Shown here in pieces: positions 14,391 through 21,743 of a stretch of DNA of 26,117 nucleotides (positions are counted from its first letter, which is position 1; the number at the start of each line of letters is the position of its first letter). Both the position numbers and the translations under genes were made by a program. Source of the stretch: Paludibacteraceae bacterium (lineage in GTDB: Bacteria > Bacteroidota > Bacteroidia > Bacteroidales > Paludibacteraceae); NCBI GenBank assembly GCA_017542915.1, contig JAFXWI010000045.1, positions 1 to 26,117 on the forward strand. The letters are read 5' to 3'. The notes below the pieces were generated by a model. That model ran no database searches. It saw only the letters and a list, made by a program, of their open reading frames with translations, and was not told the origin of the DNA.

Positions 14391-15575
14391 ATGATTCTAA
14401 CGTCGCTTAACATATTAAACTACCGCAACATCCGCGAAGCCTCACTTGAGTTTGCCCCCAAACTCAATTGTTTCGTGGGACTCAACGGACAGGGTAAGAC
14501 CAACGTCTTGGACGCTATTTATCTGCTCTCGTTCGCCAAATCCGCTTTCACTTCCCAAGACTCGCTCAACATCACCCACGGCGAAGAAATGGCGATGGTA
14601 CAGGGCAATTATAAAATATCAAATGACCAATCTCAAATGTCAAATGGCGACAGCCTTACCATCTCTTGTGGTCTACGTAAAGGTGTGAAGAAGCAGTTCA
14701 GACGCGATAAGAAAGACTATCCGCGGTTGATTGACCATATAGGACTTATTCCGCTGGTGATGATTTCTCCCTCTGACCAACAACTCATCGACGAAGGATC
14801 AGACGAACGACGCCGTTTCATGGACGTGGTTATCAGTCAGTTAGACCGCAAATATCTGGATTGTCTCACGACCTATAACGCCCTCTTGAAACAACGCAAC
14901 GCCCTGTTGAAACAATACGGAGATGCGCCTAATCCGCCTGATGACTTGCTCGAAGTACTGGAATGGCAGATGATTGAACCGGCAGAGTATATCTTTGCGA
15001 AGCGAACCGCTTTCTTTGAGGCGTTTGAGCCGTATTTTGCTAAGACGTATGCACAGATAAGCGGTTCGGCAGAGATCCCGCAATTACGTTATATAAGTCA
15101 GTTGCAAGATAGAGATTTACGCGAAGCGTACGTACGGACTCGGCAACGCGATCTAATACTCGGTTGGACTTCGCAAGGCGTGCATAAAGATGATCTTGAG
15201 ATGCGTCTCGGAGACTATCCCCTCAAGCAAGTGGGCAGCCAAGGACAGCAACGCACATTCGTCCTCGCCATGAAATTGGCACAAGCTTTGTACTTATCCT
15301 ACAGCGAGCCTGCGAGCGGTCTTACAGCCGAAGGCGGTCCTACAGCCTCAGCGGTCTTACAGGCGAAGCCGGTCAAGAGCAAGCCCATCTTGCTCTTAGA
15401 TGACATCTTCGACCGTCTGGACAGCGAACGTGTGGAGCGGATTGTGGAGATGGTACAAGGAGACGATTTCGGTCAGATCTTCATTACCGACACCGACCGT
15501 CAGCACTTGACAGAAATACTCAAACCCAATAACAACGCCAAAATCTTCCATGTTGAAAATGGCCAAATTGCGTAA
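14391..15575 (+). CDS. recF: DNA replication and repair protein RecF
   Basis: 394 residues from the ATG at 14391; an in-frame TTG at 14373 lies inside the palindrome and is not needed. ABC-type ATPase: Walker A GLNGQGKT (30-37), signature GSQGQQRT (282-289), Walker B ILLLDDIFDRLD (D337/D338). RecF loads RecA at gaps together with RecO and RecR. Compared with normal RecF, two stretches look added: residues about 76-85, encoded by a 7-bp repeat, and residues about 308-328 (ASGLTAEGGPTASAVLQAKP), encoded by three copies of GCGGTCYTACAG, directly before the Walker B strand. Both keep the frame open. The end overlaps the next gene. Confidence 0.95.
   Translation: MILTSLNILNYRNIREASLEFAPKLNCFVGLNGQGKTNVLDAIYLLSFAKSAFTSQDSLNITHGEEMAMVQGNYKISNDQSQMSNGDSLTISCGLRKGVKKQFRRDKKDYPRLIDHIGLIPLVMISPSDQQLIDEGSDERRRFMDVVISQLDRKYLDCLTTYNALLKQRNALLKQYGDAPNPPDDLLEVLEWQMIEPAEYIFAKRTAFFEAFEPYFAKTYAQISGSAEIPQLRYISQLQDRDLREAYVRTRQRDLILGWTSQGVHKDDLEMRLGDYPLKQVGSQGQQRTFVLAMKLAQALYLSYSEPASGLTAEGGPTASAVLQAKPVKSKPILLLDDIFDRLDSERVERIVEMVQGDDFGQIFITDTDRQHLTEILKPNNNAKIFHVENGQIA
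14616..14643. repeat. 7-bp tandem repeat inside recF
   Basis: ATATCAA, ATGACCA, ATCTCAA, ATGTCAA. It encodes I-S-N-D-Q-S-Q-M-S-N in a region of low conservation. Confidence 0.8.
15311..15373. repeat. In-frame hairpin-spacer repeat inside recF
   Basis: GCGGTCYTACAG occurs at 15316, 15334 and 15351 (spacing 18 and 17). Between and after the copies lie small hairpins GCC-GAA-GGC (15327-15335) and GGC-GAA-GCC (15362-15370). Read on the other strand: hairpin with TTC loop plus TGTAAGACC, related to the repeats at 19961 and 24073. Confidence 0.75.
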
Positions 15576-16788
15576 CATATTAGTCTTTTGTCTTTTGTCC
15601 TTTAGCGTAGCGGTCTTTGGTCAAGTCACTTTCCGCGGAGCATGGATTGCGACCGTAGCGAATATTGATTGGCCTTCCGAAGCAGCTGTGGGAGACTCTG
15701 CTACCCAGCAACACGAGATGACGTTTCTGTTAGACTCGCTCCATAGTTTGGGATTGAATGCTATTATTTTTCAGGTTAGACCGACTGCGGATGCCCTTTA
15801 CCGTAGTTCTTTCGAACCGAGTTCGCATTGGTTAACCGGCACACAAGGATCTTCGCTCACTTGGGACCCTCTGGCATGGACGATCGAAGAGGCGCACAAA
15901 CGCCACATGGAGGTACACGTCTGGCTCAATCCCTATCGCGTCAACCTCGCCAAGACCGACACTACCGCGATTTGCGAAGACCATATCTGGAAGAAACACA
16001 GAGACTGGTTCTGGGAGTACAACAAACAATGGTATTTCGACCCGGGTTTGGATGTCACACGGGAGTGGATCTGCACAATAGTGCAGGACATCATCAGCCG
16101 CTACGACATACAAGCTATTCACATGGACGATTATTTCTATCCCTATCCGGTGGGTAAGAAACAGCTGCCGGACGCAGAGACTTTTGCACGCTATCCAAGA
16201 GGATTTACGGACATCCGGGAATGGAGACGCAATAACGTCAACATGGCTATTCAGGAGATCAGCGCTACTATCCGCGAATGTAAAGACTCCGTGGAGTTTG
16301 GTATCTCGCCTTTCGGCGTGTGGCGGAATGCGAACGTCGATTCGACCGGTAGCGCAACGACAGCAGGTATCACCAATTACGATGATCTCTATGCGGACAT
16401 CCGCCTGTGGATCAAGAACGGTTGGATTGATTATGTCCTGCCGCAACTCTATTGGGAGATTGGCAAGAAAGCCGCTGATTATGAAGTCCTTGCGCACTGG
16501 TGGGCAAACGAAGTGCGTGGAACCAAATGCAAGCTCTATATCGGCATGGCTCCGTATCGTTTGGAGGGAGCCAAGAAAGACAGTCCTTGGGGACAAGGCA
16601 ACGAGATCGGTCGGCAGATGACCCTCAACCGCACGATCCCTGAGATCACCGGTGAGTGTTTCTACTCTACCCGTCCTTTGCTCAGAAATCCAAGAGGTGT
16701 CTGCGACACCATCAAAGCTATCTACCGACCAGCGAATCCTCTTCCTCAACAAGAGGAAGAAGGAGAACTGATACTGCCTTGGGAATAA
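15550..16788 (+). CDS. Secreted glycoside-hydrolase-like protein, GHL10/DUF187 family
   Basis: 412 residues. Signal peptide to FGQ (about 25), then FRGAWIATVANIDWPS, the standard start of the GHL10 (family-10 glycosyl-hydrolase-like) domain. TIM-barrel landmarks follow: LNAIIFQVRPTADALYRS, EVHVWLNPYRV, HMDDYFYPYP (M192-P198 region), GISPFGVWRN and DYVLPQLYW. The Asp pair in MDDYFYPY is a likely catalytic or ligand site; the substrate is not proven for this family, and peptidoglycan or related glycans are suspected. The start at 15550 lies inside the recF end; an ATG at 15559 would serve as well. The signal peptide is encoded by a 7-bp repeat (15583-15603). No clear terminator follows. Confidence 0.9.
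   Translation: MLKMAKLRNILVFCLLSFSVAVFGQVTFRGAWIATVANIDWPSEAAVGDSATQQHEMTFLLDSLHSLGLNAIIFQVRPTADALYRSSFEPSSHWLTGTQGSSLTWDPLAWTIEEAHKRHMEVHVWLNPYRVNLAKTDTTAICEDHIWKKHRDWFWEYNKQWYFDPGLDVTREWICTIVQDIISRYDIQAIHMDDYFYPYPVGKKQLPDAETFARYPRGFTDIREWRRNNVNMAIQEISATIRECKDSVEFGISPFGVWRNANVDSTGSATTAGITNYDDLYADIRLWIKNGWIDYVLPQLYWEIGKKAADYEVLAHWWANEVRGTKCKLYIGMAPYRLEGAKKDSPWGQGNEIGRQMTLNRTIPEITGECFYSTRPLLRNPRGVCDTIKAIYRPANPLPQQEEEGELILPWE
15583..15603. repeat. 7-bp tandem repeat encoding a signal-peptide core
   Basis: GTCTTTT, GTCTTTT, GTCCTTT. It encodes V-F-C-L-L-S-F in the signal peptide of the GHL10 protein. Confidence 0.75.
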
Positions 16789-16822
16789 ATTTCAGTCTAT
16801 TCAGCAAAAAAATGCCCGAAAA

Positions 16823-16854
16823 CTTGCATATATGCAATTTTTGTTGTACCTTTG
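16823..16854 (+). promoter_or_regulatory. Promoter of the long gene train starting with the lipid kinase
   Basis: -33 CTTG (CTTGCATA) at 16823-16826, 20-bp spacer, -7 TACCTTTG at 16847-16854. No other promoter of this type is visible between here and the right edge. Confidence 0.75.
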
Positions 16855-16868
16855 CAGCCGCAAAGGAA

Positions 16869-16924
16869 GAATCGAAGATTCGAGAATTTGAAGATTTGAA
16901 GATATGAGAATTTGAAAATTAAAG
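16869..16924. repeat. 8-bp tandem repeat, seven units, in the lipid-kinase leader
   Basis: GAATCGAA, GATTCGAG, AATTTGAA, GATTTGAA, GATATGAG, AATTTGAA, AATTAAAG. It covers almost the whole leader between the promoter and the ATG at 16929. Confidence 0.85.
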
Positions 16925-16928
16925 AGAA

Positions 16929-17822
16929 ATGAAAAATATCGCTTTTATCATCAATCCTATTTCGGGGTCGAAGGAGATTCAGAAAGAGAAGAAGAAACTG
17001 CCGAAGTTGATCATGCAGACCTTGGACGACGAGCAGTGGTTGCCGAATATCACGTTTACGGAGTACGCGGGGCACGGAACGGAATTGGCGTACCAGTATG
17101 CGCGTATGGGTTTTGATGCCGTGGTAGCTGTGGGCGGAGACGGAACGGTAAATGAAGTAGCGCGCGGTCTGAAAGAGACGAAGACGGCGTTGGGAATTAT
17201 TCCGATGGGTAGCGGTAACGGTTTTGCCCGCCACCTGAACATCCCTATGCGTCCGCAGAAAGCGATCGAGCTGATCAACCACAGCGAGCCCATCAATGTA
17301 GATTACGGTTTGGCGAACGGTAGGATGTTCGTTTGCACGTGTGGCACGGGATTTGATGCAGTCATAGCAGATAACTTTGCCGCAGGCAGTAAACGCGGGT
17401 TCATGAGTTATATTCAGAACACGATCAAGGAGGCGTTCACGTATCATCCTCGTACGTACCACATCGTGGGAGACGGTCTGGACGTGACGCACAAAGCGTT
17501 TCTGATCACGTTTGCGAACGCGAACCAATGGGGTAACGATGCCAAGATAGCTCCGAAAGCCAGTATACAGGACGGCAAGATGGATATTATGCTGATGTCG
17601 AGTAACGCCCTTTTAGGTAGTGCCAGCTTGGCTTTGCGACTGTTTGCCGGAAGTATAGACGGTAGTCATTTCATGGACACTATCCGTGCCAAGGAAGTGA
17701 CAGTAGAACGCGAAGAGATAGCTCCGTTCCACATCGACGGCGATCCAGTGGAGATAGAGAAAGATATTCACATCAAAATGGTTCCAGACGGACTAAGAGT
17801 ACTTGTAGAGAAACGGTTTTAA
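16929..17822 (+). CDS. Diacylglycerol/lipid kinase family protein
   Basis: 297 residues. N-terminal NAD-kinase-like catalytic domain: [10 protein letters not shown], the nucleotide-binding GGDGTVNE at residues 69-76, and [14 protein letters not shown]. The C-terminal beta domain carries [35 protein letters not shown] and FHIDGDPVE. This is the YegS/BmrU/DagK group of soluble lipid kinases, which phosphorylate diacylglycerol or related lipids at the membrane; the exact lipid is not shown by sequence. First gene of the train. Its TAA is 4 bp before the dut ATG, and the sequence GGTTTTAAA is repeated on both sides of that junction. Confidence 0.92.
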   Translation: MKNIAFIINPISGSKEIQKEKKKLPKLIMQTLDDEQWLPNITFTEYAGHGTELAYQYARMGFDAVVAVGGDGTVNEVARGLKETKTALGIIPMGSGNGFARHLNIPMRPQKAIELINHSEPINVDYGLANGRMFVCTCGTGFDAVIADNFAAGSKRGFMSYIQNTIKEAFTYHPRTYHIVGDGLDVTHKAFLITFANANQWGNDAKIAPKASIQDGKMDIMLMSSNALLGSASLALRLFAGSIDGSHFMDTIRAKEVTVEREEIAPFHIDGDPVEIEKDIHIKMVPDGLRVLVEKRF

Positions 17823-17826
17823 AAAG

Positions 17827-18261
17827 ATGGTTTTAAAGATTATAAATAAGAGCAATAATCCGCTGCCGAAGTACGAGAGTGCGCAGGCGGCAGGAATGGA
17901 TATACGGTGTAACATCAGCGAGGCTGTGACCTTGGCTCCGATGGAAAGGAAGTTGATTCCGACAGGTCTGTATATCGAGTTACCGGCAGGCTACGAGGCA
18001 CAGATTCGTCCGCGTAGCGGTTTGGCACTCAAACGCGGTTTGACCGTACTCAACACACCGGGTACGATCGATGCCGACTACCGAGGCGAAGTGGGAGTGA
18101 TCCTCATCAACCTGAGCGGCGAGGCACAGACCATCGAACCCGGAGAGCGTATCTGCCAGATGGTGATAGCCAAACACGAGAGCCCCGAAGTGGTGGAAGT
18201 GAGTGAACTGAGCGAGACCGAACGAGGAGAAGGAGGATTCGGACATAGTGGTCGAAAATAG
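17827..18261 (+). CDS. dut: dUTP pyrophosphatase
   Basis: 144 residues, the normal trimeric dUTPase length, with all five motifs: [17 protein letters not shown], the catalytic [27 protein letters not shown] and the C-terminal arm [10 protein letters not shown]. Hydrolyses dUTP to dUMP and PPi, which keeps uracil out of DNA and feeds dTMP synthesis. It lies between the lipid kinase (4 bp away) and the TPR gene. The last codons and stop (GRK, TAG) are part of the first hairpin of the repeat array at 18251. Confidence 0.97.
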   Translation: MVLKIINKSNNPLPKYESAQAAGMDIRCNISEAVTLAPMERKLIPTGLYIELPAGYEAQIRPRSGLALKRGLTVLNTPGTIDADYRGEVGVILINLSGEAQTIEPGERICQMVIAKHESPEVVEVSELSETERGEGGFGHSGRK

Positions 18262-18370
18262 ATTTTCGACGTTAAAGAGTTAAAATGGTTTTGATTACAT
18301 CAAAACGTTAAAGAGTTAAGATGGTGACTGCGTCACGTTAAAGAGTTAAGATGGTTTTACTGCGTAAAAC
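18251..18370. repeat. Hairpin-spacer array A (4 hairpins, 3 constant 17-mers)
   Basis: Hairpins GTCGAAAAT-AG-ATTTTCGAC (18251-18270), GTTTTGAT-TAC-ATCAAAAC (18288-18306), GTGAC-TGC-GTCAC (18324-18336) and GTTTTAC-TGC-GTAAAAC (18354-18370). They are separated by the 17-mers GTTAAAGAGTTAAAATG (18271), GTTAAAGAGTTAAGATG (18307) and GTTAAAGAGTTAAGATG (18337). The arms differ from hairpin to hairpin but always pair perfectly. Each 17-mer ends in an ATG preceded by AAAGAG; the third ATG is the start of the TPR gene. The first two ATGs open mini-ORFs of 8 and 6 codons that stop in the next 17-mer. Confidence 0.9.
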
Positions 18371-19355
18371 GTTAAGAAATATAAACCGGTGGGGACTTGT
18401 GCTCATCTTGTTTATCCCGAGTATATTGTTCGCTGCGAAGAAACCGCAGGCGGAGGGTTTAAGTGTGGAGCAGGAGGCGCAGTTTAAGTACTATTGGTAC
18501 GCCGCCAAACAGGCTATTCAGGAAGAGCGCTACGCGGACGCTTATGCGCTGTTGGAGTTCTGCGAGATGATCAAGCCCAATGACGGTCAGACGCTTACGT
18601 TCTTGGGTATTCTCTATAACGGCATAGGACGAAAAGAAAGCGCCAAGGACTTATTCCGTATGGCCTTCGAAGCCGACCCGGGTGATCAATGGTACCACTA
18701 CACGAACATGCTGTTGGAGCAACGGACGATGGAGGGTTTCTACGAGGCACAAGGGGTCATGGAGAAAGCGTTGAAGGCTAATCCCAGAAACGAAGAACTG
18801 ATCGAGCAACTCGAACGGATGTACATGTCCGACGGGCAATGGAAGAAAGCGATGGAGATGCAGAACCGCTTAGACGCTATTCGCGGTTTTAACGCCTATA
18901 GCGCCATGAACAAGTACCGCATCTACTATAGTTGGGGCAAACCCAAGAAAGCGATTGAGGTGATTGATCAGTACTTGGAGTTGGATCCGACGAATGTGGA
19001 GTTCTTAATCTTCCGCGTAGAGGTATTAGAGCAGATGAACGTCAAGCCGGCGGTGTTGTATGCCGCTTATGAGAAAGTGCTGAGTCTATCGACTAATCCA
19101 CATATATTGAACAACTACGCTTACCATCTCGCCACACACAAAGGCGACTTGCAGAAAGCCGAACAGATGAGCGCTATCACGATACGGGAAGAGCCGAACA
19201 ATCCGGTCTTTTTAGATACATACGGATGGATTCTGCATCTCAAAGGCGAGAATGAATTGGCTCTGTTCTACTTGAACCGCGCGCTGCTACACGCCACGGA
19301 CAATACGAGAAGCGAAATAGAAAAACATATACGGTCGCTTCGCGACGTTAAATAG
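18351..19355 (+). CDS. TPR-repeat envelope protein
   Basis: 334 residues. The N-terminus MVLLRKTL is encoded by the last hairpin of array A, followed by a hydrophobic signal segment (WGLVLILFIPSILFAA). The mature part is made of tetratricopeptide helices (for example AYALLEFCEMIKPNDGQTL, AKDLFRMAFEADPGD, KAIEVIDQYLELDPTNVEF, NELALFYLNRALLH), so it is a protein-protein binding scaffold in the periplasm. A TPR gene between dut and a DUF4292 lipoprotein plus an EnvC-like protein is, as I recall, a common Bacteroidales order, which suggests an envelope or cell-division job. Its last codons (SLRDVK, TAG) are again encoded by repeat sequence (array B). Confidence 0.88.
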   Translation: MVLLRKTLRNINRWGLVLILFIPSILFAAKKPQAEGLSVEQEAQFKYYWYAAKQAIQEERYADAYALLEFCEMIKPNDGQTLTFLGILYNGIGRKESAKDLFRMAFEADPGDQWYHYTNMLLEQRTMEGFYEAQGVMEKALKANPRNEELIEQLERMYMSDGQWKKAMEMQNRLDAIRGFNAYSAMNKYRIYYSWGKPKKAIEVIDQYLELDPTNVEFLIFRVEVLEQMNVKPAVLYAAYEKVLSLSTNPHILNNYAYHLATHKGDLQKAEQMSAITIREEPNNPVFLDTYGWILHLKGENELALFYLNRALLHATDNTRSEIEKHIRSLRDVK

Positions 19356-19416
19356 TTAAAATGGTTTTGATTGCATCAAAACGTTAAAGAGTTAAAATGG
19401 TTTTACTGCGTAAAAC
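19334..19416. repeat. Hairpin-spacer array B (3 hairpins, 2 constant 17-mers)
   Basis: GTCGC-TTC-GCGAC (19334-19346), 17-mer GTTAAATAGTTAAAATG, GTTTTGAT-TGC-ATCAAAAC (19364-19382), 17-mer GTTAAAGAGTTAAAATG, GTTTTAC-TGC-GTAAAAC (19400-19416). The first 17-mer supplies the TAG stop of the TPR gene, the second the ATG (19397) of the DUF4292 gene. The middle ATG opens an 8-codon mini-ORF. Confidence 0.9.
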
Positions 19417-19963
19417 GTTAATATGGGGAATGATGTGCTGCGCACTGGTGTTGGTGAGTTGCGGCACGAAAAGGAAGATGGCGGTCGGTCAAGAGACGGC
19501 TGCGGAGAGTGCGCCTATGTGGCACACCTGTCTGATACAGAACGCACGTGCGACGCTGAGCTTAGGAGACAATCAGATCTCCGCAAACGTGACGATGCAG
19601 ACGGTACGCGACTCGATGTTAGTGATCAGCGTCATGCCGTTATTGGGTTTGGAGATAGCACGGTTTGAAGCTACGCCGTTTGAGTTAACGGGTTTTAACA
19701 AACTCGAAGGCACGTATGCTACCACGACCTATGCGGAGCTGAACCGCAATCTGGTGCCGACCATCAACTGGGATGTGCTGCAGCAGTTATGTACCGCAGA
19801 GTTGCCGACAGGAGACAAGAGTGCCCGTTTGGTCTATACTTTAGGCGACAAGACGGTCGAGCTGAGCGTGATCTACCCCGTGCGGAAGTTAGATGTGCCG
19901 GTAAGAGTGAACAAGCAGAATACAAGCAGATACAAGAAAATAGACATTACTAAATGGTTATGA
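19397..19963 (+). CDS. DUF4292-like outer-membrane lipoprotein
   Basis: 188 residues. The first eight residues (MVLLRKTL) are the same as in the TPR protein because both are encoded by the repeat arrays. Lipoprotein signal with LVSC, lipid-bearing Cys22. The mature domain contains LIQNARATLSLGDNQISANVTMQTVRDSMLVISVMPLLGLEIARFEATP, which fits the Bacteroidetes DUF4292 family of LolB-like beta folds. By resemblance it may carry lipid or lipoprotein at the outer membrane; this is inference. The stop overlaps the start of the EnvC-like gene, so translation is probably coupled. Confidence 0.85.
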   Translation: MVLLRKTLIWGMMCCALVLVSCGTKRKMAVGQETAAESAPMWHTCLIQNARATLSLGDNQISANVTMQTVRDSMLVISVMPLLGLEIARFEATPFELTGFNKLEGTYATTTYAELNRNLVPTINWDVLQQLCTAELPTGDKSARLVYTLGDKTVELSVIYPVRKLDVPVRVNKQNTSRYKKIDITKWL

Positions 19964-21204
19964 CCGCTTCGCTGAAAGACATAAGACCGCTCGTTGCTCT
20001 CGTGAAAAGAGAAAAGACGAAATGGGTTCGACTAATCTTATTAGTCCTTTGTCCTTTGTGTTTTGTGCTTTGTCCACTTCAGGCTGCGGACAATGTGAAG
20101 GACTTGCAGAAGAAACAAAAGAAACTGCAAGAGGAGATTGAGCACACGAACAAGATGCTTAAGCAGACCAAGAAAGACGAGAGTGCTACGATGAACAAGT
20201 TGCAGCTCATCGGACAGAATATAAAGACCCAAAAGAAACTGATCACGACGCTGGACAACGAGATCATTGCGTTGAACAACGAGATGAATCGTTTGGGAAC
20301 TACCCGTGATTCGCTGCAAGTAGTGCTGACCGGTTACAAAAACGACTACGCGGAGATGGTTCGTCAGAGTCATTTTGCCCGTTTGCAGCAGTCTCCGTTA
20401 CTGTTTCTGATGAGTAGCGACAGTTTTCAGCAATTAGCACGCCGTGCCAGATACTTGCGAGAGTTCGCCCGTTACCGTCAGCAACAAGTGAGGCGGATAG
20501 AGAACACGCAAGCAGAGATTGACGTGCAGAACGATTTGCTGAAAGCGAACAAACATGACAAGTTGACGGTCTTGGACACCCGTAAACGTGAGCAGGACAA
20601 GCTCAAACGTGACGAACGCAAGCAGAAGAACATGCTGAGTCAGTTGAAGAGCAAAGAGAAAGATCTGAACAAACAGCTCAAGCAGCAACAGAAGAAAGTA
20701 GCAGAGTTGAACAAGAAGATTGACGAAATGATCCGCAAACAGACGGAGAAAGCGTCGAAGACCTCGCTGACCAAAGAACAGAAACTGATAGCCGGAGGAT
20801 TTGAGGCAAACAAAGGGCGTTTGCCTTGGCCGGTAGAGAAAGGCATGATCAGCGGGCATTTCGGCAAGCAGCAACACGCCGTTTACGAGCATGTGACGAT
20901 TGACAACAAGGGTATTTACCTGCAGACCGTTGCCGGTTCAAAAGCCCGGGCGGTATATAAAGGCGAAGTGACGAGTTGCTTCATGGTAGCGAATACGTAT
21001 GCCGTGATTATTCAGCACGGTAACTACCGAACTGTGTATTCGAACCTGAGCAAACTGAACGTCAAACAAGGGGACAATGTGGAGACAAAGCAAGTCATCG
21101 GAACGATCTTTACAGACCCCGAACAAGACCAGAAAACGGAACTCTATTTCCAAGTATATAAAGACAGAAACATTCTAAATCCCGAATTATGGATAGCCAA
21201 ATAA
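19954..21204 (+). CDS. EnvC-like murein hydrolase activator with degenerate LytM domain
   Basis: 416 residues. An ATG at 19960 (ATGA overlap with the upstream stop) is equally possible. A hydrophobic signal segment (about 27-44) is followed by a very long charged coiled coil (about 47-275) and a C-terminal LytM/M23-fold domain (about 285-416: LPWPVEKGMISGHFG). The zinc ligands of active M23 enzymes are lost: the HxxxD motif position reads NKGIY, the YxHL position reads YSNL, and the HLHFE position reads ELYFQV. That is the pattern of EnvC, which does not cut murein but activates N-acetylmuramyl-L-alanine amidases at the division site. The signal core is encoded by a 7-bp repeat and the extra N-terminal residues by a hairpin-type repeat. 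Confidence 0.9.
   Translation: MVMTASLKDIRPLVALVKREKTKWVRLILLVLCPLCFVLCPLQAADNVKDLQKKQKKLQEEIEHTNKMLKQTKKDESATMNKLQLIGQNIKTQKKLITTLDNEIIALNNEMNRLGTTRDSLQVVLTGYKNDYAEMVRQSHFARLQQSPLLFLMSSDSFQQLARRARYLREFARYRQQQVRRIENTQAEIDVQNDLLKANKHDKLTVLDTRKREQDKLKRDERKQKNMLSQLKSKEKDLNKQLKQQQKKVAELNKKIDEMIRKQTEKASKTSLTKEQKLIAGGFEANKGRLPWPVEKGMISGHFGKQQHAVYEHVTIDNKGIYLQTVAGSKARAVYKGEVTSCFMVANTYAVIIQHGNYRTVYSNLSKLNVKQGDNVETKQVIGTIFTDPEQDQKTELYFQVYKDRNILNPELWIAK
19961..19990. repeat. Hairpin-type repeat in the 5' end of the EnvC-like gene
   Basis: GACCGC at 19962 and again at 19985, 23 bp apart, with GC-TTC-GC and TGAAAGACATAA between. It shares GACCGCTTCGCTGA exactly with the U32 gene at 24088, where the period is also 23 bp. 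Confidence 0.65.
20044..20071. repeat. 7-bp tandem repeat encoding the EnvC-like signal-peptide core
   Basis: GTCCTTT, GTCCTTT, GTGTTTT, GTGCTTT. It encodes the Leu/Cys/Pro/Phe core V-L-C-P-L-C-F-V-L-C. Confidence 0.85.
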
Positions 21205-21740
21205 AGTTGAAAGTTGAAAGTTTAAAGTTGAAAGGATTTGTTTCCATTCTTCTTATCTTTTGTGCATTTTTATCCTCTTGCAAAACGAATAACTGGGCGG
21301 ATTGGAAGACGCAGAATGAGTTATGGTTGTTGAACAACGCCAAGAAAGACAGCGTAGAGACAACATCCAGCGGACTGCAATATAAGATCATCTCTGATCC
21401 CATGGCACCGTACGGCGATGCCAAACCGAACTCAACGAGTACAATAGTATGCGACTACTCGGTGAAGCTGATTAACGGTTATACCGTTAGTGCCGGAAAG
21501 AACGTATCGCTCTATCTGCCGAGTACTATTCCGGGCTTCTCGGAAGGATGCCACAAGATACACAACAAAGGTACGATAGAGTTGTATATCCCTGCATATT
21601 TGGGGTACGACTACGAGAAATACAACAGCGACAAGTACAACAAAGCGGAAGGCATGGGAACGGAAGGCACCACCGGTTATATTCCGCCCTACTCGACGCT
21701 GATCTACCATGTTGAGATTAGTGCGATAGTGGGAAATTAA
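21189..21740 (+). CDS. FKBP-type peptidyl-prolyl isomerase-like lipoprotein
   Basis: 183 residues. Lipobox FLSSC, Cys31. The mature domain shows FKBP pattern segments: SSGLQYKIISD, a strand with STSTIVCDYSVKLINGYTV, PGFSEGCHKIHNKGTIELYIPAYLGY, and IPPYSTLIYHVEISAI. It would be an outer-membrane-anchored proline isomerase or chaperone in the periplasm. Some catalytic aromatic residues are hard to place, so activity is uncertain. The start overlaps the EnvC-like gene by 16 bp. Residues 5-16 of the signal (IKLKVESLKLKG) are encoded by a 7-bp repeat that also holds the stop of the previous gene. Confidence 0.82.
   Translation: MDSQIKLKVESLKLKGFVSILLIFCAFLSSCKTNNWADWKTQNELWLLNNAKKDSVETTSSGLQYKIISDPMAPYGDAKPNSTSTIVCDYSVKLINGYTVSAGKNVSLYLPSTIPGFSEGCHKIHNKGTIELYIPAYLGYDYEKYNSDKYNKAEGMGTEGTTGYIPPYSTLIYHVEISAIVGN
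21203..21230. repeat. 7-bp tandem repeat at the EnvC/FKBP junction
   Basis: AAAGTTG, AAAGTTG, AAAGTTT, AAAGTTG. It overlaps the TAA stop of the EnvC-like gene and encodes the basic N-region of the FKBP lipoprotein. Same unit family as 6161-6184. Confidence 0.85.
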
Positions 21741-21743
21741 AAG

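Noticed and set aside
15832..16752. 306-codon minus frame inside the GHL10 gene
   Set aside because: Antisense of a well-conserved hydrolase domain; no promoter or protein family signs.
18251..19416. CRISPR array
   Set aside because: The constant part is 17 nt and the intervening parts are self-complementary hairpins of 13-20 nt, two of them recurring; there are no cas genes.
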